Position numbers and translations under genes: made by a program
From: Histomonas meleagridis
Taxonomy: Eukaryota > Parabasalia > Tritrichomonadida > Dientamoebidae
Direction: 5' to 3'
DNA length: 64,000 nt
Assembly: GCA_020186115.1 (NCBI GenBank)
Contig: WSYJ01000186.1
Coordinates: 2,773,501 to 2,837,500 of the forward strand
Shown: piece by piece, positions 49,201 to 58,955 of the stretch
How the letters are laid out: every line of letters begins with the position of its first letter
Numbering within the stretch: position 1 is the stretch's first letter
The notes under the pieces: model-generated
Told to the model about the DNA's origin: nothing
Databases searched by the model: none
Seen by the model: only the letters and a program-made list of their open reading frames with translations

Positions 49201-50311
49201 AAAGAGTAGATTGTAATCTGTTAAAAGCAGTAGAAGAATCCATGTGCCTTGTGACTTCTTCGATTTTGGTCATGGCAAGTGTAAGAAGCTCATAATCTGG
49301 ATGTGAAATAGGAGTGGCTTTCAAAAGATCACGAAGGAAAAGGACATAACGAGGCATACGCTGAATGGGAGTGATCAAATACGATTGTAAGTCTCTATTG
49401 TTAACTAGACTTGATACTTCAGTCAATACTTTGGCAAATTTGGGATTCTTATTATATTGCGATACTTTATTGTCAATTGCGGTGAAATTTGATATATAGT
49501 TCTGGCTTACTCCAAAAAACTTCGAAAAGTCGAGAAATGTTGTTGCAAGTTGTGACGAATACGATGTTCCATTTTCCTTGAGTCCAGATAAAAACTGGTT
49601 GTGACATGCAAGAATTCCAGGAATATCTCGAAAGATAAGAGTTCTGTCGTCGTTGTTGAGTATTGGTGATATTTTTGGCATAAATAAATCATTTATTGTG
49701 GTTAGATCATTGATGTATGTTTGTTCTGTCGACATTATTTCTTCAACAATGTGCTGTCTTTTGTTGAGCTTCTTTTGTGTTGAATCATTGATTTCAAAAT
49801 TGATAATAAGATTTCCTTTTTTTGCTCTTTCTATGAGTTTAGTTGCATTTGTGTCATTTGGAATTTGTTCGTCATCGATGGTGATATTTGCATCATGAAC
49901 AGAAAAACCTAAAGAATCAATAATTTGCTGTTTGACATCTTGAGCAGTAAGATTTTCAAACTTAACTAAGTTAAAAGCTACATAAAATGCTGGTATTTGT
50001 AGAGTAGTTTGATTTTTCGGTGTTACTAAAATTGATTCTGTTTGTTTTTCAGATTCAAGAAGAGTTGTTAAAAAATATTCTGGTCGATCATATTTTGAAT
50101 ATCTTTTATTAACTTCAAGCTTTGGATATTCTTCAACGGGTATGATATCTGACTGTAATGCTGAAATGAAAAATGGAGTATGAATTGCTAAAATTTTTTG
50201 CGATATCTTAAATTTTTCTGTTAACTGCGATGTGTTACATCCCTTTATTTCCTCGTATTTGTAAGATATTGTTGTAGACTTGCTTTCAGCAAAACAGACG
50301 AATGTTGACAT
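46280..50311 (-). CDS. RhoGEF (DH domain) with kelch-like repeats, KEE repeat and C-terminal tail anchor
   Basis: The 1343-residue protein has several parts. Residues about 105-172 look ubiquitin-like/Ras-binding-like. A DH domain covers about 182-370 (QHIVEEIMSTEQTYINDLTT; LITPIQRMPRYVLFLRDLL), followed by a PH-like region to about 500. Kelch-like blades with YIFGGKQDR, YVYGGKNSN and ALIIGGKP lie at about 600-760, then a basic KRKRRKTQKQRR segment. About 430 residues are KEE/KEET repeats. The end is a hydrophobic NITIAFAVVSLLVAIVWYTF plus K, a classic tail anchor. It should activate a Rho GTPase on a membrane held by the C-terminus. The ATG at 50311 is clear. Confidence 0.88.
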   Translation of the reverse strand: MSTFVCFAESKSTTISYKYEEIKGCNTSQLTEKFKISQKILAIHTPFFISALQSDIIPVEEYPKLEVNKRYSKYDRPEYFLTTLLESEKQTESILVTPKNQTTLQIPAFYVAFNLVKFENLTAQDVKQQIIDSLGFSVHDANITIDDEQIPNDTNATKLIERAKKGNLIINFEINDSTQKKLNKRQHIVEEIMSTEQTYINDLTTINDLFMPKISPILNNDDRTLIFRDIPGILACHNQFLSGLKENGTSYSSQLATTFLDFSKFFGVSQNYISNFTAIDNKVSQYNKNPKFAKVLTEVSSLVNNRDLQSYLITPIQRMPRYVLFLRDLLKATPISHPDYELLTLAMTKIEEVTRHMDSSTAFNRLQSTLFPIQKSISNNFVFLDVQRELISETDITIGKNKLRPGKLYLMNTLILLLQTVDKKETKALFDSNIQKFQYQYQFPRLFSIVVDSTQKPYAPKKRLKSTTKFVINFQSETDEDAFFDNLSKLQQNLRKQLSHENKYIFEWKSLKLKCPFPGFTLPKCLTISDDVYILSQRKTKIDMFQINIKNSEMKYSEITISQYKSPFFFNASNDLFIFNYDSLYRFHVADKKFHKVNLDKVISGRIDYAATYYHRKLYIFGGKQDRKFLDELIIIDLKTIKENTAKVSVISASQNSPSARCKSSIFASKNKLYVYGGKNSNCCLNSVHVMDLKNNCWNIIQIPELPQRKRHKVLILNKFALIIGGKPNVTQLLDLSKNEVFNCSEFGNVPDSMSDFDVCFNGISIVAVTPTNLYVIELPKIIRKTLDKDDESEHNPLKRKRRKTQKQRRADRKSVDDVSFNSLDYSQTDTDLNESDSYLLDELQPPSMVEIYENKVNRGKENEGTRKEEVKEEETKEEVKEETVVKEEVKEEVKEETKEEVKEETKEEVKEEVKVAETKEEVKEETKEEVKEETKEEVKEETKEEVKEEVKVAETKEEVKEETKEEVKEETKEEVKEETKEEVKEETKEEVKEEVKEEETKEEVKEETVVKEETEVKEEEVKEETKEETEVKEEETKEETKEETEVKEETEVKEEDIKEETKEEVKEVTKEEETKEEVKEETEVKDEEVKEETKEETEVKEEVKEETKEEVKEETEVKEEEVKEEAKEETEVKEEEVKEETKEETEVKEEEIKEETKEETEVKEEEIKEEEIKEETKEETEVKEEEIKEETKEETEVKEEEIKEEEIKEETKEETEVKEEEIKEEEIKEETKEETEVKEEEIKEETKEETEVKEEIKEEAKEETEVKEEIKEEAKEETEVKEEIKEETKEETEAKSEKITDFVDNKTQNISKGIKSKLTARNITIAFAVVSLLVAIVWYTFK
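46430..47720 (-). repeat. Minisatellite coding the KEE/KEET tract
   Basis: About 1.3 kb of nearly pure purine on the coding strand is built from short units encoding EEVKEETK and ETEVKEEE. It is fully in frame. Several longer blocks (for example EEIKEETKEETEVK) are repeated almost identically, a sign of recent slippage. Confidence 0.85.
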
Positions 50312-50980
50312 TTTTCTTGAAGGTTAATTTCATTCAATTTTGAAAAGACACAGAAAAATAACATGTCTGGCCGATGACGGTACACTTTTTCAAACAGAAT
50401 CGCAGCTCAAATGGGCTTGGTTTGATTACTTTTTGAAAAACTATGTGTCCAATTGCTTTTATTTAAGATTGTTAATGAATTGCACGCTATATTTTAAATA
50501 AATTCATCGTATATGATATCTCATTTTATTTTTTTGATTCTGGATGCAATGAGCGGGAAATAATCGTTTCGCATACAAAAATTGAATATAACATACAACG
50601 GCAGGGTATCCCAAATACCAAAAGCGTTCATTATTGAAAGAACATGATTTTTTTTCTACATTCATTTATATTAGATATATTGAATATTTTTACATGTGGA
50701 AATAAATTTGTTTAACTATCTTTGTTGAGTTATATATTTAAAAATAGAATATTTCAATAAAAGATTATTCGACTCACAATCTTCTCAATAAATAAGTTTA
50801 TGAATAAAAAATCACCTGGCGCACCATCATTAAAAGAGATCACTCTTCAAATGCTCTCTTACATCTCATTTTTGGAGAATAAAGCTTTATTCCGACAGAA
50901 TGGGGCACCCTTAAGGGTGCTAAACCATTCAAAAATCAATTGCGACTCAAATTCAAGTGGAAGTGAAGTGCTGCTTTCAA
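50312..50980. other. Region upstream of the type II membrane protein gene
   Basis: A 62-codon frame at 50800-50988 (MNKKSPGAPSLKEITLQMLS) overlaps the next start by eight bases. It could be an upstream ORF or a frameshifted start, and it contains the inverted repeat at 50898-50930. Nothing else is recognised. Confidence 0.4.
50898..50930. repeat. GC-rich inverted repeat upstream of the type II membrane protein
   Basis: A 33-bp imperfect inverted repeat has a perfect 16-bp palindromic core (GCACCCTTAAGGGTGC) and outer GAATGG/CCATTC arms. It contains the 10-mer GGGGCACCCT also seen at 9150 and, reversed, at 15052. Confidence 0.55.
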
Positions 50981-52588
50981 ATGGGTGATCTTCCACCTCG
51001 GTTTCAAAATCGGGAAGGTGGGAACTGGTTTTCATATCTTTCTCGTACTCAACCTTTTGTTCGAGCCTGGAAGTACTTCAAGTTTATATTTCCAATTACA
51101 ATTATTACATTTATCATTACATTCAACAACGCCGCATACATGAACCCTCAAATCCCAACAGCGGAGAGCACAACAACAACCAATAATGTTTCAATTAAGA
51201 CAAATTGTACTTTATCCATAACGTTTGATCTTAATGAAAATATGCCTTTAAATTCCTACAACGATCTTTCAACATGCGCCATTCAACAACGCTATGCTAT
51301 TGTGCGTGATCTTTCTATGCTTTCTAACACATATAATAACACTCGAGTAATATATACAACTTTTCCAGATTCTGGCTACTTATCACTTCAAGCCTCAATA
51401 TACGCACTTACCATGCCCAAATATGTGTTATACGTCAACAGCACAGAAGTCAAATCATTACCATCCACAGAATGGATCGAAGAATCCCTCAGCCGCATCC
51501 AAAAGAAACACGCCGATATACTTTTTGGGGGCTTTACGGAATTTCGCGGCCAAAAAGTAGGGATTGGTCCAAGTATCATCTCATCTGATTTAGTTCGTGA
51601 ATTATTATATTATACGAATTCTACTTATTTATCGATTCCTCCGTTGTTAGCCATATCACTAATACGGAGCAAATCGTTAAAAGTCATCTGGAATTCATAC
51701 CAACAAATGAAGCCTAATATTAATTATAATTACATTAAAGGATATCAAAGTATATCATATCAAAAATGTCCAAATGTTAACAACACAAATGAAAATTCAT
51801 TTGCAGTGTTATTACCATTGTTCAAACGTCAATACATTTATAAATATATGGACACATGTTATGAGAACCAAACATTGTTACCTAAATATTACGTTTTAGT
51901 TCAATGTGAAAATCGATTTCGCTTAAATTTAACCAAAATCAAGACGAAATTTTCGAATGTTCATCACATTTGGTGTTATAACTGGAGTCCGATGTTTATG
52001 TTTCCGACTTATATCTCCGGCATGATACCTGTTGACTTTATCATGCGTTATGATGATGACCATTGTCCATTCAACAAGAACTTTAATTATAATTACGTAA
52101 ATCGATCAAAGAATAAGAACATAATAATTGGCACTTATAAATACACTCATTTATTATCAAATTGTAATAATAACAATAAAAATAAAATTAAGGGTTGTAA
52201 AGGTAATGATCACGTGGCATCACCAATAATGTATAGAACATTACACTCAAAAATATCGGCAAGAATTAGGCCCCAAGACTTCACGCACGGAGAAGACATC
52301 GCAATGTCAGTAACCGCTAAGTTGGAGTGCGGAACGTTAAGCGTGTATCGACCGTTTAAAGTGTATATGGATTTGGCCGACGGTTTGGGGCACGCCAGTG
52401 ATGATGAGTTTAAGGAAATTAAAAAGGTGGAAACAAGTGAATTGGTGAGCGACATTTATTGCTACTATAGAAATAAATGCGGATATATCCCCGAATGCTT
52501 CGTAAATGAGAGTACGAAATCGAGAGGAGATATTGATAAGATAAAATTCCACCACTCGGAATTTATAAAAGAGAATATGATAATGTGA
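50981..52588 (+). CDS. Type II membrane protein, possible GT-A glycosyltransferase
   Basis: The 535-residue protein starts at the ATG at 50981 (MGDLPPRFQNREGGNW). A short cytoplasmic part is followed by one signal anchor (FIFPITIITFIITF, about residues 36-50) and a lumenal domain with many Asn-X-Ser/Thr sites. FIMRYDDDHCPFN holds a DxD-like acidic cluster, and FTHGEDIAMSVTAKLECG lies further on. This layout fits a Golgi/ER or surface glycosyltransferase, but no family signature is certain. Paired Cys residues suggest a lumenal fold. A 62-codon upstream frame overlaps the start. Confidence 0.72.
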   Translation: MGDLPPRFQNREGGNWFSYLSRTQPFVRAWKYFKFIFPITIITFIITFNNAAYMNPQIPTAESTTTTNNVSIKTNCTLSITFDLNENMPLNSYNDLSTCAIQQRYAIVRDLSMLSNTYNNTRVIYTTFPDSGYLSLQASIYALTMPKYVLYVNSTEVKSLPSTEWIEESLSRIQKKHADILFGGFTEFRGQKVGIGPSIISSDLVRELLYYTNSTYLSIPPLLAISLIRSKSLKVIWNSYQQMKPNINYNYIKGYQSISYQKCPNVNNTNENSFAVLLPLFKRQYIYKYMDTCYENQTLLPKYYVLVQCENRFRLNLTKIKTKFSNVHHIWCYNWSPMFMFPTYISGMIPVDFIMRYDDDHCPFNKNFNYNYVNRSKNKNIIIGTYKYTHLLSNCNNNNKNKIKGCKGNDHVASPIMYRTLHSKISARIRPQDFTHGEDIAMSVTAKLECGTLSVYRPFKVYMDLADGLGHASDDEFKEIKKVETSELVSDIYCYYRNKCGYIPECFVNESTKSRGDIDKIKFHHSEFIKENMIM

Positions 52589-53008
52589 TTAATAAAGATG
52601 TGTTTAGAATGTTTGAAATGAAGTTTGTATGAATCAAAGATTTGATATTTATGATTGTTATATAACAATATTATGGAAGAAGAAGCGAATATTTCCTTGG
52701 AGCATTACTGGGAGAGGATTCTGATCCAATATTTTGTCTATCGGCTAGCTGATGCCCATTTAGGAAAGTATCTGATGACGACCCGCTCATGTTTTTGGTC
52801 TTTTCTTTTATCTTTCAAAATTATAATTTTTTCAAGCATTTTTCTATATTAAACATATTTTATTTTCATTTAAAATATCAAAAGATAACATTAATATATT
52901 CATTAATTACGTTATCTTGGCATAAAATAATAACATATAAGTATATTTGTTTTATTAGAATTTTATAATTATGTTAAAATATCAAATATTTTAAGTAGAA
53001 ATTTATTT
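52589..53008. other. Intergenic region
   Basis: A small frame (52673-52852, MEEEANISLEHYWERILIQY) is open but has no recognised relative; I do not call it a gene. The rest is AT-rich. Confidence 0.4.
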
Positions 53009-56000
53009 TTAGCAATGAATACATCTCGAATTATCTTTTGCATGCAAGAAGTTATCTGTATCAGTGGAACTATCTTTGGATGCTTTTGTAAGTGATACTT
53101 CATTTTTCCTATTAAGTAATTTAACTATTTCATTATGACCTTTGTTTGTTGCGAAAAGAAGTGCTGTTTTAAATTAATCACTTAAATTCCAAATGTTTTT
53201 TAAACGCATCAAATCTTTATAACAAATTTCTTATGTCACAAGAAAACATCCTTTAAATTGGTATCAATTTTTTGCTGGAGTAAGTATTTAACAATTTGAA
53301 TATTTCCATTTGAGGCTGCAATAATTAGTGCCGTTTTATATAAGTTAAATAAACTCCAAATTTTTTTTTTGAGACATAAAATTTTCAATTTAAACTTTAA
53401 ATATTATAAAAAAACATCTTTATCATTTACATCTATTTCTTTTTGTTCAAGAAGTAATTTAACAATTTCTGTAAAATCTTTAAGCGAAGCCCAAATAAGA
53501 GCTGTTCTTTATAAATTAAATTAACTCCAAATTTGATTATTATACATTAAATAATTAAAATTAACATTAATTCAAATAAATATATATCTTTAGCATTAAT
53601 ATCAATCCCTTCTTGAATAAGAAGTAATTTAACGATATCAATTGATTCATTCCAAGAAGCTTTAATAAGAATTGTTTGATATATTATGAATAAATTCCAA
53701 ATAATATTCACAAATATAAAATATTTTATAATAACCTTAAATTAAATAATTTAATATTTTTAGCATTTAAATCAATTCCCTTTTGCCTAAGAAGTAATTT
53801 AACTATTTCAATGTGATTGTTATCAAATGCAAACATTAGTGCTGTTTCAAATATCTTGAACAAAATTTAAAATTTAATTTAAAATAAAAAATTTTAAGAA
53901 AAAATTTTTAATATAATAAAACAATACCTCGAGCATTAATCGCAATTTTTTCATGTTTCAAAAGTAGTTGAACAATCTCATAATATCCTTCTTTTGATGC
54001 AATTATTAGAGCTGTATTAAATAATTAAAATAAAATTTATATATTATATAAAAATATTATAACAAGAAAAGATATATCAATTACAAGAAATATATATCTC
54101 TTGCGTTTATATCAATTTTTTCTTTCCTAAGAAATAATTTAATAATTTCTATTTGATTATTTATAGTAGCGACAATTAATGATGTTTTAAAATTTTTAAG
54201 CAAGTTTTAAATATTATTTACAAAAAGAAAATATTTTAATGATAATTTGAAACAAATTAAAAAACATCTTTTTCATTTATATCGATTCCTTTTTGTTCCA
54301 ATAATAATTTAGTGATTTCAACATGACCATTTTTTGATGCAATCATTAATGCTGTTTCAAAGAATTTAAAGAAACCCCTAATATTTTATTGATACAAAAA
54401 ATTAATAGCAAAAATACAAAAACAAATAAATAAACATCTTTGGCATTGATCTCAATTGCATTTTGTTCCAAAAGTAATTTAACAATTTTTATGTAATTAA
54501 ATTTAGATGCAACCATAAGTGATGACACATATAATATTATAAAATTACAAACATTATTTTAAAATATTAAATTATTTAAATAAATTTCAAATAAAACAAA
54601 TAAATATCTTTTACATTAACATCTGTTTCTTCTTGTTCAAGAAGTAATTTAACAATTTCTATGTGACCATTTTCAGATGCTAAAATAAGTGCTGTCTTAA
54701 ATAATTTAAAGTATTACCAAATGTTATTATGAAATATAAAATTAGTGAAATTAATTTTGAATCAAACAAAAATACATTTTGAGCATTGATATCAATTCCT
54801 TTTTGTTCAAGAAGTAATTTAACACAATTAACATGACCATTTTTAGAAGCACACATAAGTGCTGTATCAAATATATTTGAAATATTAAATATTTTCTAAA
54901 AATGATTTTAAATTTAATATTAAAACAGTTTTAATATTAATATCAATATCTTTAACTTCAAGAAATAATTTAACTATTTCGAAATTTCCTTTTTCTACTG
55001 CATAAATTAGAGCAGTATTATATATATTATATAAATACCAAATATTGTTTTAATGAACGAAAAATTTAAAACAAATTTTATATTAAATAATGAATCATCT
55101 CTCTCATTAATATCAATTTCTTTTTGCTCAAGAAGATATTTTACAATTTCAATATATCCATTTTCAGATGCCCTCATTAATGCTATATTAAATAATTTAA
55201 TTATATTCCGAATATTATATTGAAACCCAAATTTATTACAAAAAACATTTTATATAATAAACTAATTTTTTTAATATTAGAATCAATTTCTTTTAATTCA
55301 TAAAATAACTTAATTATTTCTATATAACCATTTTTAGCTGCATGTATAATTGCTCTACGAAAAAGTCAAAATAATTTTCAACTAAATAAAACAAATATTG
55401 GAAATTAAAAACAATCACTTAAATTATTGATATCAAAACATTTTTGCTCAAGAAGAAGTTTAACTATATCAGCAAAACCATTATCATAAGCAATCATAAT
55501 TGCTTTAATTTCTTAAATAAATAAACTCCTAATATTATATAAAAATATCAAAACAACGAAAAAAATTTAAACTCAAAACAAAGATTTTTAATATCAATTT
55601 CATTTATTTTTTCTTCAAGTATAAATTTTACAAGTTCATAATTTCCAGAAAAAGAAGCCGAAATTAAAATATTTTTTGGTATTTGATTACTTACATTCAG
55701 AAAATATTTAAATAAAAAAATATTTCCGACTTTTGCTGTTTCATTTAATATTGGATTTAATTCGATTTTATCTTCTAAAAATGATAAAACTTCATAATTA
55801 TTATATAATATACATAATTTACCTAAATTAGTTACATCTTTAGGAATACAAATTTTGTTTTCATATAAATAACGAAAAATATCATTTCGATGAAATTCAA
55901 TTGCTGATTCATATGCTCCAGTAAAATATTTATTATTTTTCTCACATAAATGAAAAATTTCTAAGTTTCCACCTGCAATTGCATATTTACATGTATTTGT

Positions 56001-56750
56001 TAATTTAGAATAGTTTAACATCAAGAATTTAAAACATTTAACTGATCCGAAAAATGCTGCATAATCGATTAATGTAACATTTTCTTTATTAATAAATGAA
56101 CATATTTCATAAAGCGATGGTTCGATTGTTTGGTTAAAATCAAAATTTGTTTGTGATGATATTTCTTGAAGTTTTTCTATTTCATCATTTCGAATTATTT
56201 TAGCAATTTCATTGGTATTACGTCCTTCTTTAATTAATTGTTTATGAAGTTCCCAATCATTATTTGAAAGTTTTTTAATATTTTTAGAGAATTCTTTTGT
56301 AAATTTACCAAAAATTCGAAAATCATTAATTTCTTCTTTTGTGTTGTAATGTATAAAATACAAAGATTTCTTTCTCTTTACAAAATTCTTATCAATCATT
56401 TTTTGATTAATCATGTTTTCTAAGATATAATTCGATTCTTGAGAATTCAAACTAAGCATATAAAATGTAAAAACATTAGTTATTTTGTGTTTAACTTCTT
56501 TTTCTTTTGCTTCAATTAATTGTAGAAATTGAAGATAGATATTAATGTTTTTATGTTGCGAAATATACGATGAATATATTTGTCGAATGATGATTATATT
56601 AAAAGAAAAAAGGGAATCATTATATAAACCCAATAATTCATCAACTGTTTTGTTAATATTATCTTCATTTATGTTCTGGATTATATTTTGAATATTTTTT
56701 AGATATTGCATATATAATTTTTCATTGATTTTCTCTGGTTCATACTCCAT
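53009..56750 (-). CDS. Ankyrin-repeat protein gene interrupted at every repeat by about 80-nt spacers
   Basis: The first 390 codons (55579-56750) are an intact DUF3447-type N-terminal region, paralogous to the gene at 29-31.7 kb (DWELHKQLIKEGRNTNEIAK against NWKTHKELISKGRNPNPIAE). After KINEIDIKN the gene becomes 15 modules of about 30 codons (e.g. TALMIASKNGHVEITKLLLE, then QKGIDINEKD), none with an internal stop. They are separated by AT-rich spacers, mostly exactly 80 nt. The last module runs to a stop at 53009. Because 80 is not a multiple of three, modules rotate through all frames. Spacers lack consistent GT-AG ends. Either they are removed in an unusual way, or this is a strikingly conserved pseudogene. 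Confidence 0.7.
53100..55560 (-). repeat. 170-bp tandem array of ankyrin module plus spacer
   Basis: The KLLLEQ-coding anchor (GAAGTAATTT-like on the plus strand) falls at 53281, 53451, 53621, 53791, 53961, 54131, 54301, 54471, 54641 and 54811, exactly 170 bp apart. More copies lie at 54962, 55132 and 55302. Two units are shorter by about 20 bp. Spacer sequences are strongly diverged while their length is not. Confidence 0.88.
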
Positions 56751-57361
56751 GAAACATTAACGCATTAGAAAACCGGTTTCCTTTCAAATATTGCACTTTT
56801 CTTATTTTTTGTGGTGGTTCACATTATTGCAAATAAAAAAATCAAAAAGAAATTAGATTTATTTATATCTAAATATATTTTAATTATATGGTAATATTTC
56901 ATCAACATTCCCCACTCCGAATAGGAAAATTCTCAAGTTATTGGATTTAACTCTTCCAACGTTATATAAAATGGTTTTTGGTATATATTTTAAAGTGATG
57001 TGAGAATATTCTTGAACAATTTTCAAAAGCAATAATATTTTCATTAAATTTTTAGATTATTCTTAAAAAAGGATGTTAATTTTATTGCTATTGTACAATT
57101 TGACTTTAAAGTGAAGACCGTGTCATTTGAACGACCGTTTTGTGGCAGTTTTTGATATTTCAAACTGCTTTTTTCTTTATAAATTATATAATTTTTGCCA
57201 TTTAAATTTCGCTTGTATTGATTCGTATTGGAGTAATAAGCGTTTTTTTGTTGTTCTTTCATCATTATTGATAAAAATGTGTTTTTTCTTTCATTAAAAT
57301 TATTGAAAAAGTTGATTTAAAATATTGAAAAAGTTGAGTGAAAATATTCTCTTCACTTTTC
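56751..57361. other. Intergenic region between divergent genes
   Basis: About 600 nt, AT-rich, with no trusted gene. It ends in the TCACTT initiator of the EF-hand gene. Confidence 0.45.
57353..57358 (+). promoter_or_regulatory. Inr-like initiator of the EF-hand gene
   Basis: TCACTT lies three nt before the ATG at 57362 and matches the actin initiator. The leader would be only seven or so bases. Confidence 0.6.
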
Positions 57362-57820
57362 ATGTCAAAGGATATCCCAAAATACCAATTTACACAAGAA
57401 CAACTTGATGCTTTGAGGCTCTCCTTCAATGGAATTGATAGTGACAAAAATGGGTATCTCTCTAAACAAGAAATTTCTCAATTCATGCAAGCAAACCAAC
57501 TTGATCCACGTTTTGTTGAGGCAATCTTCAAGCTTTTCGATAAAAATCAGGATGGTGAACTTTGTTTCGATGAATTCCTTGAATATATTGATGCTTGCAA
57601 TAAATCAGCTATTGATCCAACATATCTTTTCAAAATGATTTTCGAAGCAATTGACGTAGATCACGACGGTTCATTAGACGCTGCAGAAATGGTTGAATTT
57701 GGAAAATTAACAGGATTCCCAATGACATTGGAGCAAGCGCAAGAAGATATCAAGGTTCTCGACAACGACGGAAACGGCAAACTTGATTTCCAAGAATTAC
57801 TTAAAGCCTTTGGATTTTAA
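57362..57820 (+). CDS. Calmodulin-like four EF-hand protein
   Basis: The 152-residue protein has four EF-hand loops: DSDKNGYLSKQE, DKNQDGELCFDE, DVDHDGSLDAAE and DNDGNGKLDFQE. All carry acidic residues at positions 1, 3 and 12 (D/N at 3) and Gly at 6, so four calcium sites are likely. The linker between lobes is longer than in calmodulin (ACNKSAIDPTYLFKMIFEA), closer to other trichomonad EF-hand proteins than to calmodulin itself. I start at the ATG at 57362, three nt after TCACTT. TAAA overlaps the stop. It is likely a calcium sensor with unknown target. Confidence 0.9.
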   Translation: MSKDIPKYQFTQEQLDALRLSFNGIDSDKNGYLSKQEISQFMQANQLDPRFVEAIFKLFDKNQDGELCFDEFLEYIDACNKSAIDPTYLFKMIFEAIDVDHDGSLDAAEMVEFGKLTGFPMTLEQAQEDIKVLDNDGNGKLDFQELLKAFGF

Positions 57821-58140
57821 ATTAAAGCAATCCATCTTTTTTATTTTTATTTTTTTTTAAATAACAAACTCTTAGTGCAACTTGTCAGCAAGCTACTGTA
57901 AAATCCCATTCAATAATAAAGACTCTTTTGGATTATTCGATCCATTTCCAAGTTAAATTTTGAAAATGAATTTTTTTAATACTCTAATATTCTGATGTAT
58001 TGAAAAACAATATATTTTATGACGGGTTTTTTGATTTTAATTTATAGAATAAATTTTTTTTCGGAGATATTTTCTTGTGAATTTTTTTGCCACATAACTT
58101 AATCGAACAAAGCTATTGAAATTTAAGTAAAACACTTTTA
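57821..58140. other. Intergenic region
   Basis: About 320 nt between two genes in the same direction; a T-rich tract follows the EF-hand stop. Nothing else is recognised. Confidence 0.45.
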
Positions 58141-58599
58141 ATGATCCATTTCTTTCTCATCTTCAACAGGCAAGGGAAAACTCGTCTTACAAAGTGGTAC
58201 GAACCTCAAACGAAAAAAGATAAAGATAAGATTATTCGCGAAGTAACAAACTCAATTTTATCTCGCCCAACAAACTTCTGTACCTTTATTGAATGGAGAG
58301 ATCGAAAGCTTGTCTACAACAGGTACGCGAGTCTTTTCTTTGTGATGTGTGTCGATGTAAATGATAATGAATCAATGATTCTTGATATTATTCATTTCTA
58401 TGTCGAAACACTTGATTCATTTTTCGGAAATGTCCGTGAAGTTGATATAATATTTGGCTTCCATTATGCATACATGCTGCTTGATGAAATAATATTAGCA
58501 GGAGAATTTGTTGAAAGTTCAAGGATTAACCCGATCCAATCTCTCATAGATCAGCGAGATGCAATTGCTTCAGAACCTGGAAAACCGTTTGAACTCTAA
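58141..58599 (+). CDS. Clathrin adaptor sigma subunit (AP-1 sigma-like)
   Basis: The 152-residue protein is a longin-type small adaptor chain: MIHFFLIFNRQGKTRLTKWY, the FIEWRDRKLVYNRYASLFF block, VDVNDNESM, FYVETLDSFFGNVREVDIIF and LDEIILAGE. The WRDRKLVYNRYASL block and the C-terminal extension are closer to AP-1 sigma than AP-2 sigma. The subunit stabilises the clathrin adaptor core for trans-Golgi/endosome sorting. The length is typical and no intron is apparent. Confidence 0.92.
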   Translation: MIHFFLIFNRQGKTRLTKWYEPQTKKDKDKIIREVTNSILSRPTNFCTFIEWRDRKLVYNRYASLFFVMCVDVNDNESMILDIIHFYVETLDSFFGNVREVDIIFGFHYAYMLLDEIILAGEFVESSRINPIQSLIDQRDAIASEPGKPFEL

Positions 58600-58955
58600 A
58601 AACAAAATATTTATCATATATCAATTTTTTAAATTATAACAATGCCTTATTTTCTAAGGCTTCTTTGAATAATTTTAGTTATTGTGAGCATGGAAAATAA
58701 TAACATTTAATTATAATTTATGATTTAATTATAAAACTTGATTTATCTTTTGGACCAACGAATTATTCGATCAATAAATCTCTTTCTCTATGTAAAAGCA
58801 ATTGATATGATATATAAGGCTTACAAAATTTTGAACGATGAAATAAGAAAAGTTTTCATTATTTTAATTTTCTAACTCTATTCTATTACTTACATTCATC
58901 CATTCACCAAGCTTTTAGTTTAAAACAGAAAAAAATTAGATCGAGTCAAAAAAAT
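58600..58955. other. Intergenic region between convergent genes
   Basis: About 360 nt of AT-rich sequence; no gene or repeat is recognised. Confidence 0.45.

Noticed and set aside
52673-52852. A 59-codon frame starting MEEEANISLEHYW
   Set aside because: It has no relatives that I recognise, lies in AT-rich intergenic DNA and lacks a clear promoter motif.
53100-55560. Array spacers as ordinary GT-AG introns
   Set aside because: Spacers begin with GT, AT, GA or CT, several lack any AG in their last 30 nt, and none carries ACTAAC next to a 3' AG as in the MOB1 intron.
53100-55560. The 170-bp array as a CRISPR or simple satellite
   Set aside because: The period is exact, but the conserved part encodes ankyrin residues with synonymous differences and the spacers are related AT-rich sequences, not unique spacers between identical repeats.
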